A model generated the notes under the pieces. It ran no database searches. It was given only the letters and a program-made list of their open reading frames with translations, and had not been told where the DNA came from. Source: Anaerolineae bacterium (GTDB taxonomy: Bacteria; Chloroflexota; Anaerolineae; Aggregatilineales; Phototrophicaceae). Taken from it: a stretch of DNA of 64,000 nt. The stretch covers positions 1 to 64,000 of the forward strand of contig JAJEAA010000014.1 of the NCBI GenBank assembly GCA_022824365.1, in the 5' to 3' direction. Both the position numbers and the translations under genes were made by a program. Shown here piece by piece: positions 25,846 to 34,052 of this stretch. The first letter of the stretch is position 1. Every line of letters starts with the position of its first letter.

Positions 25846-26793
25846 ATGTTTGATAAACCATGGACGGGTGTTTTGCCGGCGACGCTATGTCCTTTCAACG
25901 AAGACGACTCCATTGACGAGATCGGCTTGCGCGAATATGCGGCCTACCTCGCCTCGGTCGATGGCATCACCGGCCTGGTCTGCAACGGCCACACCGGCGA
26001 GGTCATGTCCCTGCGCAACCACGAGCGCGCCCGCGTCACCGAGATCATCGCTGATGAAGTCGGCGCCAAGGTCAAGGTGGTCTCCGGCGTCTGCGCCGAA
26101 GGCAGCGATGAAGCCATCGCCCAAGCGCTGGCAGCCAAGGAAGTCGGCGCCGACGGCATTCTGCTGATGCCCCCCCATCACTGGCTGCGCTTCGGCCGCA
26201 CCAGCGAAACCGCCGTCGGCTTCTTCCAGGATGTCGCCGAAGGCGCCGATATCGATATCATCGTTCATCAATACCCGGCCTGGACCAAAGCCGGCTACAG
26301 CCTCGCCGAGATGCTCGAGATGGTCAAGCTCGACCGCGTCGTCAGCATCAAGATGGGCACCCGCGAAATGTCCCGCTGGGCTTATGACTATCGCAATCTC
26401 AAGGCGGCCGCCCCCGATGTCAGCATCATCAGTTGCCTAGACGAATACCTGCTCGTCACCCTGCTTGATGGCGCCGATGGCGCGCTGGTGGGCTTCGCTG
26501 GCTTCGTGCCCGAGCTCATCACGGCGCTCGTGCGCGCTGCCCTAAGCGGCGATCTGGCGGAAGCCAATCGCATCCAGAGCAAAGTGCGCCCTCTCTCGCA
26601 GATCGTCTACCGCTTCGGCGAGCCCTCAAGCGATGCTCATCAACGCATGAAATGCGCCATGACCCTCATGGGCAAGTTCCCGTCCATGCGCATGCGCCGT
26701 CCCATCCGCCCCCTGCCAACACAGGAAGTCGAACGCATCGCCGCCGAACTCGCCGCCGCCGGCTTCCCCGTCATGGAACAGATACCAGCCTAA
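25846..26793 (+). CDS. Dihydrodipicolinate synthase family aldolase (second copy)
   Basis: This 315-residue TIM-barrel class I lyase has catalytic Y143 (VHQYPAW) and Schiff-base K169 (VVSIKMGTR). The N-terminal GVLPATLCPFNEDDSID and GHTGEVMSL are family-typical. A ribosome site AAAGGAAG precedes ATG 25846. It probably cleaves or decarboxylates the 2-keto-3-deoxy acid made by the preceding dehydratase. Family members here include KDG aldolase, 5-keto-4-deoxyglucarate dehydratase and related enzymes. It and the leftward copy form a pair on either side of the regulator. Confidence 0.86.
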   Translation: MFDKPWTGVLPATLCPFNEDDSIDEIGLREYAAYLASVDGITGLVCNGHTGEVMSLRNHERARVTEIIADEVGAKVKVVSGVCAEGSDEAIAQALAAKEVGADGILLMPPHHWLRFGRTSETAVGFFQDVAEGADIDIIVHQYPAWTKAGYSLAEMLEMVKLDRVVSIKMGTREMSRWAYDYRNLKAAAPDVSIISCLDEYLLVTLLDGADGALVGFAGFVPELITALVRAALSGDLAEANRIQSKVRPLSQIVYRFGEPSSDAHQRMKCAMTLMGKFPSMRMRRPIRPLPTQEVERIAAELAAAGFPVMEQIPA

Positions 26794-26803
26794 TCCGAAA
26801 TAC

Positions 26804-26889
26804 GTAGGGGCGACCGGCGGGCTGTGTCTACGCGCCCTACCAGTTCTCCGCCGAAGCGTAAAAAATGTAGGGACGACACTTGTGCCACC
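26804..26889 (+). repeat. GTAGGGGCGA-type hairpin repeats (two partial copies)
   Basis: A copy beginning GTAGGGGCGAC at 26804 closes with GCGCCCTAC at 26840 around a longer loop than usual. A half copy, GTAGGGACGAC, starts at 26868. They fill most of the gap between the aldolase and PL22-like genes and may mark an insertion in the operon. Confidence 0.6.
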
Positions 26890-26930
26890 TGTAATCGCTC
26901 AGCGAATACTTTGGACACGGGGATAAAATA

Positions 26931-28061
26931 ATGACTCGCGGCAGCGTCTATCCATCCGAAGCGCGGACCTTCACCGATGAGGCCGCCGGCGCGCTCATCC
27001 GGCAAGTGACCGACCACCCGTCGATCCACCATCATCCCTTCTTCTTCGTACCCGCCTACGATGACGCCATGAGGCGGCTGATCTTCATCTCCCACCGCAG
27101 CGGAAGTCCCCAGATCTTCGCCGAAGAACGAGTCAGCGGCAAACTCGTCCAGCTCACGGACCGCGAGAGCATCGCCGCATACTCCATCTACCCCTCGCAT
27201 GATGGGCGCTACGTCTACTTCACCGCCGGCTCTGGCGCCTTCCGCGTCCACACCGAGACACAGCGGGAAGAGCAACTGGTCGACCTGGGCGCTCTCGGCG
27301 ACGCTCATCTTCGTGAAGCCGGCATGGTCGCCGATGCTATGGGCACGACCGCCCTCAGCTTCGACGACCGCTACTGGGCGCTGCGCTTCAGCATAGGCGG
27401 CTCCGCCAACCTGGCCGTCATCGACACCGCCAGCGGCAATTGCGACATCATCCTGCAACGCGATACCATCGCTCATCTGATGTTCTGCCCCGATGACAAC
27501 AACCTGCTCTACTACGCCGGTCCCCTGAAAGACCGCGTCTGGATAATCAAGCGCGATGGAGGCGACAATCGGCGGCTCTACCAGCGCGCGCCGGGCGAAT
27601 GGATCACGCACGAAGTCTGGATCCCAGGCAGGCGCGAACTGGCATTCGTCGATTGGAATAAAGGCATCCGCTGCATCAATGTCGATAACGGGGTCGAGCG
27701 GCGCCTGACCTCCTTCAACGCCTGGCATGCCATCTGCAATCCTCAAGGCACAATCATGGTCGCCGATACCAATTTCCCCGATATCGGCCTTCAACTCTTC
27801 AATCCCCTTGACGGCATCGGCGCGCCGCATACGCTCTGCCAGCCGCAAGCCAGCAACGCCGGCGATCATTGGGGCGGACCCTTCCCCTATGAAGACGGTC
27901 CCATCAAGGTGAACGCCCCCCAGCATACCCACCCCCACCCGTCCTTCTCGCCCGATAGCCGTCGGGTCGTCTTCACCAGCGACCGCACCGGCATGGCGCA
28001 AATATATGAAGTTGAAATACCGGAAAACCTACTGGAAAGGCTGCAAAATGGCACTCCCTGA
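26931..28061 (+). CDS. Oligogalacturonate lyase-like beta-propeller (PL22-like)
   Basis: This 376-residue beta-propeller protein is of the oligogalacturonate lyase type, a cytoplasmic enzyme that splits unsaturated galacturonate disaccharides. As I recall, the known enzymes bind Mn with one His, then a Gln-x2-His-x-His cluster. Here H266 (AWHAICNPQG) and Q331, H334 and H336 (APQHTHPHPSF) reproduce that spacing, and H227 (THEVW) could be the catalytic base. Blades show 'SPDSRRVVFTSDRTG'-type turns. No signal peptide. It ends 14 bases inside the next gene. This is the clearest pointer to a pectin-like substrate. Confidence 0.72.
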   Translation: MTRGSVYPSEARTFTDEAAGALIRQVTDHPSIHHHPFFFVPAYDDAMRRLIFISHRSGSPQIFAEERVSGKLVQLTDRESIAAYSIYPSHDGRYVYFTAGSGAFRVHTETQREEQLVDLGALGDAHLREAGMVADAMGTTALSFDDRYWALRFSIGGSANLAVIDTASGNCDIILQRDTIAHLMFCPDDNNLLYYAGPLKDRVWIIKRDGGDNRRLYQRAPGEWITHEVWIPGRRELAFVDWNKGIRCINVDNGVERRLTSFNAWHAICNPQGTIMVADTNFPDIGLQLFNPLDGIGAPHTLCQPQASNAGDHWGGPFPYEDGPIKVNAPQHTHPHPSFSPDSRRVVFTSDRTGMAQIYEVEIPENLLERLQNGTP

Positions 28062-29277
28062 ACCGCTCTCCGTCGCCCTTATCGGCACAGGCAATCGCTC
28101 CAAAACCACCTACCGACCGCTCTTTGACACCCTCAAACCCTGGGTCAAGATCGTCGCCGTCTGCGATCCGGTCAAAGAATCAGCCGATGAATTCGCCGAA
28201 TCCCTGAACGTGCCCGCCTTCTACGATCTCAAAGCGCTGATCGCCGCCCGCCCGATGGAAGCGGCTTTCGTCGTCAGCCCCATCCCTTCGCATCATTCCA
28301 TCTGCTGTACGCTTCTTTCGCACGGCATCCATGTCAACGTGGAAACCAGCATGTGCAGCCTCCTGATTCAAGCGCAAGAGATGGTGGCGGCCGCGCGCGA
28401 TAGCGGAGCCATCCTGCGCATCGCCGAGAATTTCTTCCGCTTCCCCTTCGACCGCATGATGAAACTCATCGCCGAAGACGGCTTCATCGGGCCCGTCAAA
28501 CGCCTGACCTGCTGGCACGACCACACCGGTTACCACAACAACTCGCGCTGGCTCCGCTTCTTCGGCGCGCATCCACTCGCCGTGCAAGCCATCGCCCATA
28601 CCATGCCCACCGTCGGCCACTATCAACTGGCCCACCGCTATCACGAATCGGAGCATTACCGCGCGCGCTTCTTCTGGTTCCCCGATGACGCCCTCGTCAT
28701 CGACCACGCCGGCAACATCAAGAGCATGCTCGGGCGCTATCCCCGACCCGGTTATACCGAGCTGGCCGGCGCCCGCGGCGCAATCGTGCAGCAAGCGGCG
28801 GAAGGCTGGCATGGCGAAGGCGAGGTCCGCTACTGCACCGACGACGCCCTGGCGAAAGGCGGCCGCCACGATCTCGCCTACCCCATCGTGCATCTGGGCG
28901 ACGGCCGCGATTGGCTCTCCTCCCATGTCGATCTGCCGACCGGCCGCATCGAATATGTCAATCCATACCGCCTGGGCGCCAGCGCTTATCACCGGCGTAA
29001 TTATTACAGCGCCGCCGTCATCAGCCATATCGTCGATTTCGCCGAGACCGTCCGCGGCCTCCGCCAATCGGAATACAGCGATGAAGACGCGCTCATGGCG
29101 ATGATGATGGAAGTGGCCGCCCGCGAATCGGCAATGCAGGACGGACGGCGTCTATCCCTGCCGCTGGAAAGCGACCTGGAATCGGAAGCCGCCATCCGCG
29201 CTGAGGAGAAACAACGCTACGGCGTCGACCCGCTCGATATCGACGGCATGCTGGCGATCAGCTACCCTCGGCCCTAG
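28048..29277 (+). CDS. Gfo/Idh/MocA family protein lacking the EKP motif
   Basis: This 409-residue protein has an N-terminal Rossmann fold (VALIGTGNRSKTTY, 9-22; VAVCDP) typical of the family. At the position of the EKP motif it reads HVNVETSMC (E99-T100-S101), so the lysine usually needed for hydride transfer is missing. ATG 28048 has GGAAAGG upstream and overlaps the PL22-like gene by 14 bases. It could be a non-redox member, such as an NAD-dependent glycosidase-like or isomerising enzyme, or a divergent dehydrogenase. It is the last gene of the rightward arm. Confidence 0.78.
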   Translation: MALPEPLSVALIGTGNRSKTTYRPLFDTLKPWVKIVAVCDPVKESADEFAESLNVPAFYDLKALIAARPMEAAFVVSPIPSHHSICCTLLSHGIHVNVETSMCSLLIQAQEMVAAARDSGAILRIAENFFRFPFDRMMKLIAEDGFIGPVKRLTCWHDHTGYHNNSRWLRFFGAHPLAVQAIAHTMPTVGHYQLAHRYHESEHYRARFFWFPDDALVIDHAGNIKSMLGRYPRPGYTELAGARGAIVQQAAEGWHGEGEVRYCTDDALAKGGRHDLAYPIVHLGDGRDWLSSHVDLPTGRIEYVNPYRLGASAYHRRNYYSAAVISHIVDFAETVRGLRQSEYSDEDALMAMMMEVAARESAMQDGRRLSLPLESDLESEAAIRAEEKQRYGVDPLDIDGMLAISYPRP

Positions 29278-29307
29278 ACGCTCAGCTTCCGCGCCACCCA
29301 AAAACCC

Positions 29308-29357
29308 GTAGAGGCGATCTACCAGGTCGCCCGCCTCTGTGCCCTCTGTGGTCAAAC
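29308..29357 (+). repeat. Composite repeat: GTAGGGGCGA hairpin plus CTCTGTG tandem
   Basis: A hairpin copy (GTAGAGGCGAT ... AGGTCGCCCGCC, 29308-29334) is followed at once by CTCTGTGCC-CTCTGTGGT-CAAAC. It sits between two convergent genes, 8 bases from the stop of the SnoaL-like gene. Confidence 0.75.
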
Positions 29358-29362
29358 ATCCC

Positions 29363-30400
29363 TCACACCCTCAGCGGACGCGCCTGCCGCGCGGCAGTCA
29401 GCTCGCGCATGCGTTCAAAGACATCGACGCCCAACTGACCGTAAATATGCAACAGGTCAACCAGCACCCAGTTCTCGCGGACCATGCCATTTTCGCAGCG
29501 CCAGAAATCCAGACTGCGCCGGGTCAGCTTCTGCCCCGATGGCGCTATCCCCAGCCAGCCATCGCCGACCAAGGTCGATTGACCGCCGGGCCAGGCGGTG
29601 AAACCGACATAATCCATATCGCCGAACATAACGCCTTTTTCCAGGAAGGCGAAGCGATCGGGCATCGCCTTGAGGAAGGGCGTCTGATGCCAATTGCGGA
29701 AACCCATGACCCGCCGCATCGAGCCGATGCCAGCCGGCCCGTACCACATCATCCCGGGGTGCCAGTAGCGATCCAACTCCATGGCTTCCACACCCTGCGG
29801 CGAATTGCGCAGCGCCTTCAACATATCCAAGACCAACTGTACGCTGGCCTCGGCTTTTCTCTGATCGTAGGCCGCGCTGATGATCCCGTCATTAGAAGCG
29901 GGTCCGGGTATCGCCGGCCAGTCCGGCGCCAGGCTCGGCGACAAGGGCCAGGCATCCGCTTGCATCATTAAAGCGGGGATATCCCAAAGCGCCTGCATCT
30001 CGACCACAGCGCCGTCAACAAAGCGGAAGAACTCGTGATAGCGCATGGAGACCAGATGCTTGGTCGGCGGGATATCCAGCCAAGGGCGCTCGAAGACACC
30101 CATGTAGTGGCCGCCGCAGCCGACCCAATCGCCGCTCCATTGACCGAGCGAATGACCCGCCATCACGATGAAATCGCGCCGCTCCAAATCCGGAATCGCG
30201 CCTATCAGCGGCTGGTAGACCCGCTCGATCAATTCCGCCGGTCCCGTCAGATCTTCAAAGGGACTTGCCAGGTGTATCTCACAATCCGGCGTGAATACCT
30301 CATTCAATTGCCGCAACAGTCGCGCCGGCTCAATATCGTAAAGCGCCGCGCGCAATGTGTCGATTCGCTTCTTGTTGGCGTTGTGAATGCTTGCTGTCAT
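29363..30400 (-). CDS. Double SnoaL-like (ester cyclase family) protein
   Basis: This 345-residue protein has two SnoaL/NTF2-like cone-shaped domains, about residues 20-150 and 190-325. Each contains the pattern of a helix, 'P.L...P..FI..G..' strands and a C-terminal W-rich hairpin. NTF2-like folds serve as cyclases, isomerases or hydrolases; no reaction can be named. ATG 30400 (MTASIHNANKKR) is preferred because the upstream frame runs through the remnant of a related gene. It lies divergent from a LacI-type regulator and is probably part of the same locus as the second double-SnoaL gene at 35273. Confidence 0.7.
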   Translation of the reverse strand: MTASIHNANKKRIDTLRAALYDIEPARLLRQLNEVFTPDCEIHLASPFEDLTGPAELIERVYQPLIGAIPDLERRDFIVMAGHSLGQWSGDWVGCGGHYMGVFERPWLDIPPTKHLVSMRYHEFFRFVDGAVVEMQALWDIPALMMQADAWPLSPSLAPDWPAIPGPASNDGIISAAYDQRKAEASVQLVLDMLKALRNSPQGVEAMELDRYWHPGMMWYGPAGIGSMRRVMGFRNWHQTPFLKAMPDRFAFLEKGVMFGDMDYVGFTAWPGGQSTLVGDGWLGIAPSGQKLTRRSLDFWRCENGMVRENWVLVDLLHIYGQLGVDVFERMRELTAARQARPLRV

Positions 30401-30431
30401 AGCTTGTCCGCCGTCCCCCGCTAGCCCTACT

Positions 30432-30509
30432 TTGTGAAAACAAATCGAAACCCAGCTGTCGATAGAGATCAACCATATCCAGAATGACCCAATTGGCAAC
30501 CAGGACTAT
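30432..30509 (-). pseudogene. C-terminal remnant of another SnoaL-like gene
   Basis: In a frame different from the intact gene, the minus strand reads ANWVILDMVDLYRQLGFDLF. This matches the C-terminal ENWVLVDLLHIYGQLGVDVF of the intact neighbour. A stop precedes it and there is no start codon, so only the tail survives. It implies tandem paralogues reduced by deletion or recombination just upstream of the intact copy. Confidence 0.65.
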
Positions 30510-30602
30510 GCCGCGCAGAGTCTATCAGACATAGAACCTTCACCACAAGCTTTCACGAACATCACGGCAGAGCAATCCGCCAGGGCAATCCGCGCGGCTC
30601 CC

Positions 30603-30631
30603 TTGCCTCGCGTCCACTTTCGTGTTATGCT
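30603..30631 (+). promoter_or_regulatory. Promoter of the second LacI-type regulator
   Basis: TTGCCT (30603-30608), a 17-base spacer and TATGCT (30626-30631) predict transcription from about 30638. That falls within the palindrome at 30635-30648. The layout is the same as at 18664. Confidence 0.5.
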
Positions 30632-30634
30632 TGC

Positions 30635-30648
30635 CGAAATCGATTTCG
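30635..30648. promoter_or_regulatory. LacI-type operator (perfect palindrome)
   Basis: CGAAATCGATTTCG is a perfect 14-bp palindrome over the predicted start site of the regulator gene. Its core GAAATCG is shared with the two operators at 18570 and 18697, so the two LacI-type proteins may recognise overlapping sites. Confidence 0.7.
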
Positions 30649-30670
30649 ACACCGAGCCACAACTATTGTT

Positions 30671-31696
30671 ATGCCTGTTACCATCGAAGACTTGTCGAAA
30701 ACACTGAACCTCTCCCGCTCCACCATCTCCAAAGCGCTTAACGACCGCGGCGATGTCTCCCCGCGCACCAGAGAGCGCGTCCTGCAAGCGGCGCATGAAC
30801 TCGGCTATCAGCCCTCCGCCGCCGCCCGCAACCTCCGCCGCCAACGCACCGACAAAATCGGCTTGGTCGTCAATTATCCGATACACCAGGTCTCCGACTT
30901 CCTCGCCGAGTTCATCCCGGGCTTAGCGACCATCGCCGAAGAAGCCGCCTATAATCTCATCCTCTACACCTCGATGGCCGGCAACGAAACGCGCATCACA
31001 AACCTCTGCCGCTCGCGCGAGGTTGACGGCATCATCGTCGCCTGGCCCCCGCGCCTCAGCGAAACCGCCGCCTTGTGCCGCTTGATGAGCGATGAGCGCA
31101 TGCCCCATATCGTGCTGCCCCGCCGCGTCCCGCACGATGATGTCTCCTACGTCGCCGCCGACCACAAAGAAGGCGCCCGCCTCTTGACCGCGCATCTCAT
31201 CAAACTCGGGCATCGGCGCATTGGCTTCGAGCGCCTGCCCGAAGTCTTCGAGACCGATTACGACCGGCACGCCGGTTACACGACCGCCCTGCGCCAAGCC
31301 GGCATCAACTACGATCCCGCCCTGGTCATCGCGGCCGATTCCAGCGACGACGATTACGAAGCGCGGACCTTCAACACGCTTATGGCGCTGCCGCAGCCGC
31401 CTACCGCCATTCTCTTCTTCACCGACCCAGCAGCCATCAAAGTGCTTTCCCTGGCCAAAGCCCGCGGCATTTCTATTCCCGACGACCTGTCCATCACCGG
31501 CTTTGACGGCATCCTCTCCTCCGGTGTCACTGAGCCGGCGCTGACGACCGTGCGCCAACCCCTGCCGCAGATGGGCAAGCTGGCGGTCGAAAGCTTGCTG
31601 CGCCTCATCGCCGACGAAACCATCGAGCCCCAGCAGCATACCCTGCCGGTAGAGTTGATCGTCCGCCGCTCGACCGGTCTACACATCAGGACATGA
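30671..31696 (+). CDS. LacI/GalR family transcriptional regulator (second)
   Basis: This 341-residue protein has an N-terminal helix-turn-helix (VTIEDLSKTLNLSRSTISKA), hinge (GYQPSAAARNLRRQRTDKIG) and type-I periplasmic-binding-like effector domain (LIKLGHRRIGFERLPEVFE; LSITGFDGILSSGV). The operator at 30635-30648 indicates autorepression. It precedes a maltose-type importer by 115 bases, with a weak terminator between them, so it probably controls that importer and perhaps the divergent SnoaL gene. The effector is unknown. Confidence 0.9.
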   Translation: MPVTIEDLSKTLNLSRSTISKALNDRGDVSPRTRERVLQAAHELGYQPSAAARNLRRQRTDKIGLVVNYPIHQVSDFLAEFIPGLATIAEEAAYNLILYTSMAGNETRITNLCRSREVDGIIVAWPPRLSETAALCRLMSDERMPHIVLPRRVPHDDVSYVAADHKEGARLLTAHLIKLGHRRIGFERLPEVFETDYDRHAGYTTALRQAGINYDPALVIAADSSDDDYEARTFNTLMALPQPPTAILFFTDPAAIKVLSLAKARGISIPDDLSITGFDGILSSGVTEPALTTVRQPLPQMGKLAVESLLRLIADETIEPQQHTLPVELIVRRSTGLHIRT

Positions 31697-31745
31697 ACAT
31701 GATCAACACTCGTCGCCGCAACGCAAATTGGGAAAAGGTGGCAGT

Positions 31746-31773
31746 CGCTTGTTCCAAGCGCGCCTTTTTGTTT
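31746..31773 (+). terminator. Weak intrinsic terminator after the regulator
   Basis: CGCTTG and CAAGCG form a 6-bp stem with a TTC loop, followed by CGCC and TTTTTGTTT. It lies between the regulator and the binding-protein gene and could allow partial read-through. Confidence 0.35.
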
Positions 31774-31811
31774 CGCAAGCAGTGTCAATTTCTAAGGTAG
31801 AGGAGCATATT

Positions 31812-33104
31812 ATGCGCAAGTACCTAATCATTCTGTCGTTGCTGGGTTTGCTTATCGGCATCCCGGCATTCGCCCAAAGCGGCGACGCCTGCAATATCGA
31901 GGCGCCCGCCGAACCCGTGGAACTACAGCTTATCAGCTGGCCCTTCGCCATCACCGAGTTCTATGCCGCTGAAATGGAAGCCTGCAGTGAAGTAGACAAT
32001 CTCACCATCAATGTCAACCTGATTGACTCCACCAGCTTGCAAGAGCAGGTGCGCCTCGCCTTGTCCACCGGCGGCGATTCGCCCTACGACATCGTCCATG
32101 GCGCCAACGGCCAAGTCTCCGAATGGGGCGCGCCCGGCTGGGTCATGCCCTTGAATGACTTGGTCGACAAGTACCGCGACCAATATAACCTGGACGATAT
32201 TCCCCAGAGCGCCTGGGACGACGCCACGCTGGACGGCAATATCCTCGGGGTGCCCGCCGTTGGCAATACGCTGCATCTGGTCTACCGCGCCGATGTCTTC
32301 GAAGCCAACGACTGGGCTGTGCCCGATACCTACGAAGAGCTGTGGGCGCTTTGCGACACCATCGGTTTCGACAATATGGACTGGGAGCTGCCTTTCGCCT
32401 TGGATGTATCGCGCGCCCGCGCCTGGGAGCTGGAGTTCTTCATGCTCTTGCGCGCCCTGGGCGGCGATTATCTGGGTGATGACCTGATGCCCACCTTCAA
32501 CAACGATATAGGGGTCGAAGCTGTCGATGTCATGATTGAGACAGTCGATCGTTGCGTTGGCGCAGACGGCATCGGCTATAGCTTGAACGAAATCCAGCAA
32601 TCGCTGGGTGGCGGCACGCTGCCGATCACCAAGATCTGGGCGAGCCGCGCCGCTGGCATGCGCGACCCCGATCTGTCCGACCTGGGCGAGGCGATCGCCT
32701 TTGCGCCAGCCCCGCGCGTAACAGCCGATGGTCCGCGCGCTGCCTCCGGTTGGAACGACTTCTACTTCATCCCCGCCACCACCACCAACGACCCGGATTT
32801 GATCTTCCAGGTCATCATGGAAGCCGTTGATGTCGCCAGCCAGCAAGCCGCCGCCGCTGTGGGCATGACGACGCGCTTGTCCGCTGCCGAATTCGGGGGC
32901 GCTTACTTGCCCGCCGCCAGCCAGACAATCGCCGAAGGCATCGGCAACTACCAGAAGACTTTCGCCAACAATATCGCCATCGCCAAGCTGGTCGAATACC
33001 TGCCTTTGGTCTATATCGGCGATATGACCGGGGCTGAAGCGCTGGATGCCGCCGCTGCCGACTATGTCGCCGAAGCCACAGCACAAGGCTTCATCGAGGG
33101 CTAG
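31812..33104 (+). CDS. Sugar ABC transporter substrate-binding protein (family 1)
   Basis: This 430-residue maltose-type (SBP_bac_1) binding protein has a signal peptide in residues 1-22 (YLIILSLLGLLIGIPAFAQ), with a mature N-terminus near SGDACN. LALSTGGDSPYDIVHG and WVMPLNDLVDKY are typical of this family, in which the ligand sits between two lobes. ATG 31812 is preceded by GAGGAG; the upstream extension in the same frame is not protein-like. It feeds the two permeases downstream. The ligand is unknown but presumably a sugar or polyol, given the LacI regulator. Confidence 0.87.
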   Translation: MRKYLIILSLLGLLIGIPAFAQSGDACNIEAPAEPVELQLISWPFAITEFYAAEMEACSEVDNLTINVNLIDSTSLQEQVRLALSTGGDSPYDIVHGANGQVSEWGAPGWVMPLNDLVDKYRDQYNLDDIPQSAWDDATLDGNILGVPAVGNTLHLVYRADVFEANDWAVPDTYEELWALCDTIGFDNMDWELPFALDVSRARAWELEFFMLLRALGGDYLGDDLMPTFNNDIGVEAVDVMIETVDRCVGADGIGYSLNEIQQSLGGGTLPITKIWASRAAGMRDPDLSDLGEAIAFAPAPRVTADGPRAASGWNDFYFIPATTTNDPDLIFQVIMEAVDVASQQAAAAVGMTTRLSAAEFGGAYLPAASQTIAEGIGNYQKTFANNIAIAKLVEYLPLVYIGDMTGAEALDAAAADYVAEATAQGFIEG

Positions 33105-33118
33105 TACTACTTGCCCGT

Positions 33119-33152
33119 AGCCCCTCTCCAGCAGCCTGCCGGGGAGGGGCTT
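33119..33152 (+). repeat. G/C-rich stem-loop between binding-protein and permease genes
   Basis: AGCCCCTCTCC pairs with the GGGGAGGGGCTT arm. A position 15 bases after a binding-protein gene is typical for mRNA-stabilising or attenuating hairpins. It also matches the CCCCTCCC dispersed family. Confidence 0.55.
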
Positions 33153-33187
33153 ATCCCAAAAAGCAGGCTAGCGGAAAGGCACAGTCC

Positions 33188-34051
33188 ATGAAACGCGACA
33201 CCTTTTTTGCATTCGCCTCGCCCAGCGTCGCCATCATGCTGCTGCTGATGGTTGTGCCTCTCGCCATTGCCATCTGGCTCGGCTTCCACTACATGACCTT
33301 CCGCAACATCGCCGCGCCCGAATTCGTCGGCTTGCGCAATTACAGCGACGTCCTTTCCGATCCGCGGTTCTGGCGCTCCTTTAATTTCACCGCGCTCTAC
33401 ACCGCCATCGTCGTGCCCAGCTGGGTCGTCATTGGCTTCATCATCGCGCTTTTCTTGGATCAAGTTTCTGGGTTTGTGCGCGGCGTCTATATGTCCATTT
33501 TCCTGCTGCCTTTCATCACCGTGCCCATCATCGCCACCATCATGTTCAAGCAACTGTGGGAACCGTCGGGGCTGCTCACCTGGCTGTATCAGCAGTTGAC
33601 GAGCACGCGCTTCCGCATGAACGAGACTTCGGTGAAGACTTTGATCGTCTTTTTTGGCATCTGGTATGTGACGCCTTTTACGATTGTCGTCTACTTTGCG
33701 GGCTTGCAGACTCTGCCGCAAGAGATGATCGAAGCCGCCTCGATCGATGGCGCGGGACGCTTGCAGAAGATCCGCCACATCGTCATCCCTTATGTCAGCT
33801 CGCTGACGGTTTTCATTTTGCTATTCTCAATCATGGACTCCTACCGAGTCTTCGACAGCGTCTATGTCTTGTCGGGGCTGAACCCGCAGTTCAAAGCCGA
33901 TACCGTCATGACCTATACTTTTGCGACAGCGGTGCAGGTGCAGCGGCTGGGCAAAGCCAACGCTATGGCGATCCTGACCGTCATTGGCATTATGTTAGTG
34001 CTGATCCCCTTCTTGCGCCTGATGTACAAAGAACAGATTGCGGAGCGTTGA
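33188..34051 (+). CDS. Maltose-type ABC transporter permease (MalF-like)
   Basis: This 287-residue inner-membrane permease has six predicted helices, starting FFAFASPSVAIMLLLMVVPL. The ATPase-contact loop is AASIDGAGRLQKIRHIVIP (EAA-like motif). Length is normal for the UgpA/LacF branch. It is followed after one base by the partner permease. No MalK-type ATPase lies in the window, so a shared ATPase elsewhere must serve it. Confidence 0.87.
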   Translation: MKRDTFFAFASPSVAIMLLLMVVPLAIAIWLGFHYMTFRNIAAPEFVGLRNYSDVLSDPRFWRSFNFTALYTAIVVPSWVVIGFIIALFLDQVSGFVRGVYMSIFLLPFITVPIIATIMFKQLWEPSGLLTWLYQQLTSTRFRMNETSVKTLIVFFGIWYVTPFTIVVYFAGLQTLPQEMIEAASIDGAGRLQKIRHIVIPYVSSLTVFILLFSIMDSYRVFDSVYVLSGLNPQFKADTVMTYTFATAVQVQRLGKANAMAILTVIGIMLVLIPFLRLMYKEQIAER

Positions 34052-34052
34052 T

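Noticed and set aside
26790..28001. 403-codon minus-strand frame opposite the PL22-like gene
   Set aside because: Gly/Asp/Val-rich shadow translation; the plus-strand protein has clear motifs, a ribosome site and operon context.
30401..30499. Longer start for the SnoaL-like gene at 30499
   Set aside because: The extra residues come from DNA that encodes, in another frame, the tail of a related gene; the ATG at 30400 gives a normal N-terminus.
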